NCBI GenBank assembly: GCA_011050525.1
Contig: DRFO01000030.1
Location: 62,001-126,000 of the forward strand
Source of the DNA: Halopseudomonas xinjiangensis
GTDB lineage: Bacteria > Pseudomonadota > Gammaproteobacteria > Pseudomonadales > Pseudomonadaceae
DNA length: 64,000 nucleotides
Direction: 5' to 3'
The notes under the pieces are model-generated. The model made no database searches and was not told the DNA's origin. It saw only the letters and a list, made by a program, of their open reading frames with translations. Every line of letters begins with the position of its first letter. The first letter of the stretch is position 1. Made by a program: the position numbers and the translations under genes. This document shows, in pieces, positions 57,747 to 64,000 of the stretch.

Positions 57747-59564
57747 ATGAAAACCGTTCTTGGCGTTACAATCGCATCCGCCGTCGTAGGCTGGTCGGTC
57801 ACCTCTTTTGCAACTCCTTTCAATCTCGATGACCAGACCGTTACAGCGACACGGACGGCCACCCAGGGTATTGCCGCGACCAGTGTGTTTCGGCGAGCCG
57901 ATATCGAGCGCCTGCAAGCCAATAGCGTACCGGACCTGTTGCGCCGCGTGCCGGGTATCAATATCACCAATACTGGCGGGCCGGGCAAGAATACCAATAT
58001 CAGTATTCGCGGCAGTAACAGCAATCAGGTGCTGGTGCTGATTGATGGTATACGCGTAGGCTCGGCTACGACAGGCGAAGCCGCCTTCCAGAACCTGCCG
58101 ATTGAGCTGATTGAACGTGTTGAGGTAGTACGAGGACCGCGTTCCAGCCTGTATGGCTCTGAAGCCATTGGCGGAGTAATCCAGATTTTCACCCGTCGCG
58201 GCGACCAGGACGGGATTAAACCCTATGTATCTGCCACAGCCGGCAGCCGCAATCATCACGCCGGCAGCGCTGGGGTTTCCGGCTCACAGGGTAATGCCTG
58301 GTACAACCTCGGCGTCAGTAGCCTGGATACCCGGGGCATCGATGCTCGGCCGGGCGCGCCTGCATCATCCCTTGACCCCGATCATGATGGTTACCGCGAG
58401 CTGGCAGTTGCCGCTACCGGCGGTTACCGTTTCGGTAATGGCCTTGAAGTGGACGCCCAGCTTCTGGAGGCGCGCTCGCATAATGATTACGATTCCGGCG
58501 CTCGTCCCTACGCTGACAACGTCTTGAAGACTTACAGCGCACGCGCACGTTTTGCGCCACTGGAGCCGTGGCAGCTGAGCCTGCAAGTAGGTCGCAGCGA
58601 AGACGAGACTGATACCTTCGCCAACGGCGAGTTCAATACGCGCATCGACACCCGCCGTGACAGCATCAGCTGGCAGAACGACATAACCCTGGCCGAAGGG
58701 CAGCTACTGACGGTGGGTTATGACTACCTGCATGATTCGGTAAACGGCACGACCGTATTCCGTGAGGACAGCCGCGATAATCATGCTGTTTACGCGCAGT
58801 ACTTGGGCGAGCGTGGCCGGCATGAATGGCAGCTCGGGCTGCGCCGCGATGACAACGAAGAACATGGAATTTATAACACCGGAAGCATCGGCTATGGCTA
58901 TGCGCTGGCTAAGAACCTGCGCGCCACAGCGAGTTACGGCACGGCTTACAAGGCGCCGACATTCAATCAGCTCTACCATCCTTTTTTCGGCAATGCCGAT
59001 ATAAACGAAGAGACCTCGCGGAGCCTTGAAGCGGGTCTGGAGGGCCGGCAGCGCTGGGGCAGCTGGACAGCCGTGGTGTTTCGAAACGAGATTGACGAGC
59101 TGATCGCCTATTTCAACCAAGGCGATGGCCTGCGCGCGTACAACATTGACCAGGCCGTAATCAAAGGCGTTGAGCTTGGCGCCGACGGCCAATGGCAGGG
59201 CTGGAACTGGTATAGCAGTCTGACCTTGCAAGACCCTGCCAACCGTTCAGAACGGACTAATCAGGGTGATCTACTACCGCGGCGTCCTGAGCAGATATTC
59301 AACCTGGACGTGGACCGTCGCTTCGGCAACGTTGGCGCCGGGGCTAGCCTGCATGTGGAGGGACGACGCTGGGACAATGCTGCTAACAGCAATGAGCTGT
59401 CGGGCTACAACACGGTGGAGCTTCGTACCGAGTACTGGCTGAGCCCGGCGTGGCGTGTACAGGCTCGGTTGACCAATCTGTTCGACTCGAAATACGAAAC
59501 CGCCCGCACCTACCAGCAGCAGGGTAGGGCAGGCTATCTCACCGTGCGTTATCAAGCGCTCTGA
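57747..59564 (+). CDS. btuB: BtuB, TonB-dependent cobalamin receptor
   Basis: 605-residue outer-membrane B12 receptor. Signal peptide ends SFA-T, TonB box DDQTVTAT, plug motifs VPDLLRRVPGINI and VLVLIDGIRVGS, and RGPRSSLYGSEAIGG typical of BtuB. Barrel ends in hydrophobic strand YLTVRYQAL. Directly controlled by the riboswitch. Confidence 0.95.
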   Translation: MKTVLGVTIASAVVGWSVTSFATPFNLDDQTVTATRTATQGIAATSVFRRADIERLQANSVPDLLRRVPGINITNTGGPGKNTNISIRGSNSNQVLVLIDGIRVGSATTGEAAFQNLPIELIERVEVVRGPRSSLYGSEAIGGVIQIFTRRGDQDGIKPYVSATAGSRNHHAGSAGVSGSQGNAWYNLGVSSLDTRGIDARPGAPASSLDPDHDGYRELAVAATGGYRFGNGLEVDAQLLEARSHNDYDSGARPYADNVLKTYSARARFAPLEPWQLSLQVGRSEDETDTFANGEFNTRIDTRRDSISWQNDITLAEGQLLTVGYDYLHDSVNGTTVFREDSRDNHAVYAQYLGERGRHEWQLGLRRDDNEEHGIYNTGSIGYGYALAKNLRATASYGTAYKAPTFNQLYHPFFGNADINEETSRSLEAGLEGRQRWGSWTAVVFRNEIDELIAYFNQGDGLRAYNIDQAVIKGVELGADGQWQGWNWYSSLTLQDPANRSERTNQGDLLPRRPEQIFNLDVDRRFGNVGAGASLHVEGRRWDNAANSNELSGYNTVELRTEYWLSPAWRVQARLTNLFDSKYETARTYQQQGRAGYLTVRYQAL

Positions 59565-59591
59565 AATAATTGCCATCCAGGAGGATGAACC

Positions 59592-60164
59592 ATGCTTGAA
59601 CTGTCCAAACGTAGCCAACTGGCTATTGGTATTGCCCTGGTGGTCCTTACGGCCATGACCCGCGGCAGCCACTTTTCGCTGGTCAATCTGCCTAGTGCAT
59701 CCTGGGCGGTATTTTTCCTTGCAGGGGTCTTGCTGCGTCCGGGTTGGGTCTTTCCCTTGCTGTTTTTACAAACAACTTTCATGGACATCATGTCGGTAGG
59801 TTGGGCCAACGCTGGCCATCATTGCATGACGGTTGCTTACTGGATGCTGGTCCCAGCGTATGGCGCGCTCTGGTTTGGTGGCCGGCTCTACGCCAGCTGG
59901 CATCGCGACAACCTCAGTAGCGTGTTGATATTGGCCCCCGTCATGGCCGCCAGCGCCTTGATCTGCCAGCTGTTCTCCAGCGGTGGGTTTTACTTCTTTT
60001 CTGGCCGTTATCCCGATCCGAGCTTTACTGGCATGCTGGAGCGTATCGCGACTTTTTACCCGCAATATCTCAGCAGCATGGCGCTTTACGTAGGCGTGGC
60101 GGCGGTCCTTTATGCCGCCGCCCGCGCTGCTGGTTTGCCGATAACTCAGGGCCAGCGCGGATGA
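59592..60164 (+). CDS. btuM: Probable BtuM, solitary ECF S-component-like B12 transporter
   Basis: 190-residue membrane protein with about six helices and AGGAGGAT upstream. Size, position after btuB and a Cys78 in GHHCMTVAYW fit BtuM, the solitary S-component-like protein of Thiobacillus denitrificans in which Cys80 binds cobalt of cobalamin. No ECF energy genes are present. Would carry B12 over the inner membrane, replacing BtuCD. The family call is by memory of architecture, hence moderate. Overlaps cobO by ATGA. Confidence 0.68.
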   Translation: MLELSKRSQLAIGIALVVLTAMTRGSHFSLVNLPSASWAVFFLAGVLLRPGWVFPLLFLQTTFMDIMSVGWANAGHHCMTVAYWMLVPAYGALWFGGRLYASWHRDNLSSVLILAPVMAASALICQLFSSGGFYFFSGRYPDPSFTGMLERIATFYPQYLSSMALYVGVAAVLYAAARAAGLPITQGQRG

Positions 60165-60772
60165 GCGACTCGGCTGATCGGGACGAGCGTCACCGTTTGC
60201 GCATGCAGCGCAAAAAGGCGGTGATGGACGACAAGATTTCCCAGGCGCAGCAGGAACACGGCTTGTTGCTGGTTCTGACCGGCAACGGCAAGGGAAAAAG
60301 CAGTTCGGCCTTTGGAATGGCTGCTCGCGCGCTTGGCCACGGTCTCAAAGTGGGCATCGTGCAGTTCATTAAGGGCGCGCGCAGCACCGGTGAAGAAAGC
60401 TTTTACCGGCGTTTCCCTGATGAGGTCCGGTACCACGTGATGGGCGCTGGCTTTACCTGGGAAACCCAGGACCGCCAGGATGATATTGCGAAAGCCACGC
60501 AGGCGTGGGATGTCGCGGTGCAGTTGATGAGCGATCCGGACATTGCCTTGGTGGTCCTCGACGAGCTGAACATCGCTCTGAAGTATGGCTATCTCGAACT
60601 GGACCAGGTATTACGCGACATCGGATCCCGGTCTATGCATCAACATGTCGTAGTGACAGGCCGTGGCGCCCCATCAGCGATGGTTGAAGCCGCTGATACG
60701 GTTACCGAGATGGGTGTGGTGAAACATGCATTCAAGTCGGGTATCAAAGCGCAAAAGGGAGTCGAGTTTTGA
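60161..60772 (+). CDS. cobO: CobO, cob(I)alamin adenosyltransferase
   Basis: 203-residue BtuR/CobO-type enzyme adding adenosyl to the cobalt of corrinoids. P-loop GNGKGKSSS, FIKG, and VLDELNIALKYGYL are typical. Stop overlaps cobB start (TTGA). Confidence 0.95.
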   Translation: MSDSADRDERHRLRMQRKKAVMDDKISQAQQEHGLLLVLTGNGKGKSSSAFGMAARALGHGLKVGIVQFIKGARSTGEESFYRRFPDEVRYHVMGAGFTWETQDRQDDIAKATQAWDVAVQLMSDPDIALVVLDELNIALKYGYLELDQVLRDIGSRSMHQHVVVTGRGAPSAMVEAADTVTEMGVVKHAFKSGIKAQKGVEF

Positions 60773-62067
60773 ACAATCGCCAGTGTCCGGCGCTGTTGAT
60801 TGCCGCTCCGGCATCCGGCCAGGGAAAGACCACCGTTACCGCAGCCCTGGCCCGCTTGCATGCACGCCAAGGGCGGCGTGTGCAGGTCTTCAAATGCGGG
60901 CCGGATTTCCTCGATCCGATGATTCTCCAGCGGGCCAGCGGCCACCCTGTGTATCAACTCGACCTGTGGATGATCGGCGAGCAGGAAAGCCGCCGGTTGT
61001 TGTGGGAAGCAGCCGATACGGCCGATCTGATTCTGATCGAAGGCGTGATGGGGCTGTTCGACGGTACGCCATCGGCAGCGGACCTGGCACGACGCTTTGG
61101 CGTGCCGGTCATGGCTGTTATTGACGGCTCGGGGATGGCTCAAACGTTTGGCGCGATGGCTTACGGCCTAGCCCGCTACCAAGCAGAGTTGCCATTTGCC
61201 GGTGTGCTGGCAAACAAGGTCGGCAGCACGCGACATGGCGACATACTCCGAGATTGTCTGCCGGAAGGCGTGGGCTGGTTTGGCGCCTTGCCGCGCAGCG
61301 TCGAGGTCGAGCTGCCCAGTCGCCATCTTGGGTTGGTCCAGGCTGAAGAGCTGGCTGATCTGGACGCACGTCTGAACGCCGCCGCCGACGCCCTTGAAGC
61401 CAGCGCCGATACGAGGCTGCCGGCGGCAATAGATTTTCTCGCTCCGGCAACACAGAGCGCCGTCCACGGAAAGCTTCTGGACGCGGTGCGCATCGGTGTG
61501 GCGCGTGACGGTGCCTTTGCATTTCTGTACCAGGCCAACCTGGATTTGCTCAAAAAGCTTGGGGCTGAATTTGTGTTCTTTTCACCCTTGAGCGATGCTG
61601 TACTGCCGGAGGTGGACAGTTTGTATCTGCCGGGAGGCTACCCTGAACTGCATCATCGGCAGCTCGCAGCGAACCGGCAGATGATGGATGCGGTTCAGGC
61701 ACACCATGAAGCTGATAAGCCAATCTATGCTGAGTGCGGGGGCATGTTGTATCTATGCCAATCGCTGACAGACAAGACCGGTGAGTCTGCGGAGCTTGTC
61801 GGCCTGCTTCCAGGGACAGCGGTAATGCAACAGCGCCTTTCAGCCTTGGCCCTGCAAGAGGTGGCGCTGCCTGAAGGAGCACTTCGTGGCCACACTTTTC
61901 ACCACTCTTCTTTGCAATGTGAACTTGATCCGCTGGTCCGCGGTGAATGTCCCAACTACCACCGTACCGCCGAGGCCGTATATCGTCTCGGCCGGCTGAC
62001 GGCTTCCTATATCCACCTGTACCTGCCAGGTAACCCCCAGGCGGCGGCGGCATTGTTCCGGCCATGA
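60769..62067 (+). CDS. cobB: CobB, cobyrinate a,c-diamide synthase
   Basis: 432 residues, TTG start in the TTGA overlap. The N-terminal ATP domain has AAPASGQGKTT and GLFDGTPS; the C-terminal glutamine amidotransferase has the catalytic Cys in YAECGGMLYL. It uses glutamine to amidate carboxylates a and c of the corrin ring. Confidence 0.94.
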   Translation: MNNRQCPALLIAAPASGQGKTTVTAALARLHARQGRRVQVFKCGPDFLDPMILQRASGHPVYQLDLWMIGEQESRRLLWEAADTADLILIEGVMGLFDGTPSAADLARRFGVPVMAVIDGSGMAQTFGAMAYGLARYQAELPFAGVLANKVGSTRHGDILRDCLPEGVGWFGALPRSVEVELPSRHLGLVQAEELADLDARLNAAADALEASADTRLPAAIDFLAPATQSAVHGKLLDAVRIGVARDGAFAFLYQANLDLLKKLGAEFVFFSPLSDAVLPEVDSLYLPGGYPELHHRQLAANRQMMDAVQAHHEADKPIYAECGGMLYLCQSLTDKTGESAELVGLLPGTAVMQQRLSALALQEVALPEGALRGHTFHHSSLQCELDPLVRGECPNYHRTAEAVYRLGRLTASYIHLYLPGNPQAAAALFRP

Positions 62068-62714
62068 TTGATCAGCGCTTTTCAGAGGCAGAAAGGGCTG
62101 CCGTGTATCGGGTCATTCGTGAGCGCCGCGACATGCGTCATTTCAGCGGGGGGCGAGTGCCCGCAGAAGCGCTCGGGCGGCTGCTGCAAGCCGCGCACCA
62201 CGCCCCCAGTGTTGGCTTGATGCAGCCCTGGCGATTCATTCAGATCACACGCCCGGCACTACGCAACAGCATTCATGGGTTGGTGGAGAACGAGCGGCGG
62301 CTGACGGCCGAAGCGCTAGGTGAGCGTGCCGATGAATTCATGCGTCTTAAGGTTGAGGGCATACTGACCTGTGCCGAACTGCTGATAGCGGCCCTGCCGG
62401 ACGGGCGTGACGCCCATATATTTGGTCGCCGCACCCTACCTGAAATGGATCTCGCCTCGTTGTCCTGTGCGATTCAGAACCTGTGGCTTGCGGCGCGCGC
62501 CGAGGGGCTTGGGACGGGCTGGGTTTCATTGTTCGATCCCGATGAACTGGCAAAGCTACTGAAGCTGCCAACGGGAGCCAGGCCGGTGGCGGTGCTCTGT
62601 CTTGGCCCGGTAACAGCATTTTATGACAAGCCCATGTTGGTCGATGAAGGTTGGACAACACCCCAGCCGTTATCTGAGCTGTTGTTCACTGACCAATGGG
62701 GATGCACGACATGA
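62064..62714 (+). CDS. bluB: BluB, 5,6-dimethylbenzimidazole synthase
   Basis: 216-residue flavin-destroying nitroreductase-fold enzyme producing the lower ligand of B12 from FMNH2 and oxygen. RRDMRHFSGG and APSVGLMQPWRFI are strong matches, and GLGTGWVSLFDP follows. It needs oxygen, so an aerobic B12 route is implied. ATGA overlaps on both sides. Confidence 0.94.
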   Translation: MIDQRFSEAERAAVYRVIRERRDMRHFSGGRVPAEALGRLLQAAHHAPSVGLMQPWRFIQITRPALRNSIHGLVENERRLTAEALGERADEFMRLKVEGILTCAELLIAALPDGRDAHIFGRRTLPEMDLASLSCAIQNLWLAARAEGLGTGWVSLFDPDELAKLLKLPTGARPVAVLCLGPVTAFYDKPMLVDEGWTTPQPLSELLFTDQWGCTT

Positions 62715-63508
62715 AAGGCCCGCAGCGCATTGTTTGCCTGTCTACCGAAACCTGTGAGGTGTTGTATCGGCTGGGCGAGCAGAACCGTATCGTCGGTATT
62801 TCGGGCTTTACCGTGCATCCACCCCAGGCGCGCAGAGAGAAACCCAAGGTTTCAGCGTTCACCAGCGCAAATACCGAGAAGATTCTTGCTCTCAAGCCCG
62901 ACCTGGTGCTCGGCTATTGTGATCTGCAGGCTGATATCGCCGCTGAGCTGGCTCGCGAAGGGCTGGAAGTGCACCTGTTCAACCAGCGGGACGTAGCAGG
63001 CATCCTGCGCATGATTGAGACGCTAGGCGCATTGGTGAACGCCAGTGACCAAGCTGTCGGCCTGGTCGATCAGCTCGAGCGCACCCTGCAAAGCGCGCGT
63101 CTGCAGAGCGAGGCGCTGGCGTTTCATCCCAAAATCTACTTCGAGGAATGGAACGAGCCGATGATCTCTGGCATTCGCTGGGTCAGTGAGCTTATTGAGA
63201 TTGCCGGCGGGCAAGACTGCTTTGCCGAACTGAGCCATTTTCCAAAGGCGCGGCAGCGTTACATCACCGACCCTGACGACGTCATCCGGCGCGCCCCCGA
63301 CATGATCATCGGCTCATGGTGCGGCAAGCGCTTTCGTCCCGAACTGGTTCGTCAGCGCCCCGGCTGGGAGCTAATCCCGGCGGTAGCGGATAACCGCCTG
63401 TATGAAATCAAATCCGCGGATATTCTCCAGCCCGGCGTATCGGCCCTTACGATTGGTCTGCATCAGCTGCGCGCCTTGATTCATCGGTACGTAGAGCAGG
63501 CTGAATGA
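62711..63508 (+). CDS. BtuF-like cobalamin-binding protein without signal peptide
   Basis: 265-residue type III periplasmic-binding-protein fold (BtuF/FecB class). Starts at ATG 62711 in the ATGA overlap with bluB; earlier ATGs exist but none adds a signal peptide. So it is apparently cytosolic and may hand corrinoids to enzymes or sense them. YFEEWNEPM and GSWCGKRF are typical of this cob-cluster subfamily. Confidence 0.82.
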   Translation: MKGPQRIVCLSTETCEVLYRLGEQNRIVGISGFTVHPPQARREKPKVSAFTSANTEKILALKPDLVLGYCDLQADIAAELAREGLEVHLFNQRDVAGILRMIETLGALVNASDQAVGLVDQLERTLQSARLQSEALAFHPKIYFEEWNEPMISGIRWVSELIEIAGGQDCFAELSHFPKARQRYITDPDDVIRRAPDMIIGSWCGKRFRPELVRQRPGWELIPAVADNRLYEIKSADILQPGVSALTIGLHQLRALIHRYVEQAE

Positions 63509-64000
63509 GCGCTGCGCTGATGGTCGCGGCGATATTGCTGGACTGGTTATTCGGTGAGCCGAAGCGCTGGCACCCCCTGGTTGGGTTCGGCCAGATCGCC
63601 TGCTGGCTGGAATTACGCCTGAACAGGCCTATGGCTTGGCCGCGCTGTCGCGGCTTGCTTGCCTGGTGCGCCGCGGTATTGCCGTTCACGCTATTGGCCT
63701 GGTTGCTGGCCTTGTTGCCCGGTATCGGGTGGATGATGGAACTGGCATGCCTGTATGCAGCGATTGGTTTGCGCAGCCTGACCGACCATGCGCAGCCGAT
63801 CGCTCAGGCATTGAAGGCGGGCAATCTGGTTCGGGCGCGAGAGCTGGTGGGGCGAATCGTCAGCCGTCAGACATCCGAGCTGAGCGGAGCAGGCATTGCC
63901 GGGGCCGCGACCGAGTCAGTCCTGGAAAATGGCAGTGACGCCGTGTTTGCCGCGCTGTTCTGGTTTGCGTTGATGGGCGCGCCGGGGGTCGTGTTGTACC
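63505..64000 (+). CDS. cobD: CobD/CbiB, adenosylcobinamide-phosphate synthase (5' part)
   Basis: The first 165 residues of a membrane protein that attaches the aminopropanol arm to cobyric acid; the gene runs past the right edge. The opening [22 protein letters not shown] is diagnostic (shown in part: [12 protein letters not shown]), and [19 protein letters not shown] follows. Overlaps btuF by ATGA. Confidence 0.93.
   Translation, partial: MSAALMVAAILLDWLFGEPKRWHPLVGFGQIACWLELRLNRPMAWPRCRGLLAWCAAVLPFTLLAWLLALLPGIGWMMELACLYAAIGLRSLTDHAQPIAQALKAGNLVRARELVGRIVSRQTSELSGAGIAGAATESVLENGSDAVFAALFWFALMGAPGVVLY

Overview
The window is a chromosomal stretch of a Pseudomonas-type gammaproteobacterium (Pseudomonadaceae). 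The case rests on the end of a Pel exopolysaccharide operon, an OprD-family porin, class II DAHP synthase, FAN1 with an adjacent Fe-S helicase, ttcA, a Pseudomonas-style tRNA-Asp, and many short ATGA/TTGA gene overlaps. Species cannot be fixed from the sequence; a Stutzerimonas- or Halopseudomonas-like organism would fit. No transposase, integrase, phage or CRISPR array was seen.

Layout. 1-2977: end of the pel operon (pelE tail, pelF, pelG). 2987-6963: Fe-S helicase with a nuclease-like N-terminus, translationally coupled to FAN1. 7154-19840: mostly housekeeping or poorly known genes (tail-anchored protein, ABC exporter, SGNH hydrolase, DAHP synthase, spermidine-synthase-like protein, SprT, flavodoxin-like protein, beta-propeller lipoprotein, DnaJ-related, Yip1, TtcA, Tag-like glycosylase, NlpC/P60 lipoprotein). 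19907-24491: a complete phosphite uptake and oxidation operon, ptxABCDE, preceded by 11-bp-spaced GTCA repeats that look like a Pho box. 24427-26940: a leftward methyltransferase / CPBP protease / patatin group. 26955-29649: two PepSY proteins with an OmpR-type two-component system. 29651-30865: an EAL phosphodiesterase of YkuI type. 31005-32488: amt with a sigma-54 promoter and NtrC-like site. 32505-41782: OprD porin, ion antiporter, chemoreceptor with FliA-type promoter, periplasmic binding protein, retropepsin-like protein, small DUF proteins, dsdA and wrbA. 41880-46772: TetR regulator and a two-gene RND efflux operon with an operator between them. 46777-47022: tRNA-Asp with promoter and terminator.

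47082-51440 is an iron-siderophore operon (TonB receptor, DUF3649, PepSY-TM reductase, DUF3325) under a Fur box. 51604-55055 holds a DUF1641 protein and a soluble-type multi-Fe-S formate dehydrogenase with a cysteine molybdenum ligand. 55414-57325 is a two-gene membrane-protein unit of unknown function. From 57371 to the end runs a cobalamin regulon: promoter, B12 riboswitch, btuB, a probable btuM (solitary S-component), cobO, cobB, bluB, a leaderless BtuF-like protein and the start of cobD/cbiB, tightly overlapped so that one riboswitch probably controls all of it.

The most informative themes are nutrient scavenging systems whose control sites can be read in the DNA: phosphite (PhoB), ammonium (NtrC/sigma-54), iron (Fur) and B12 (riboswitch). 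The least understood parts are the 55414-57325 gene pair, the DUF1641/formate dehydrogenase unit, the nuclease-helicase pair and a Tag homologue lacking canonical residues.
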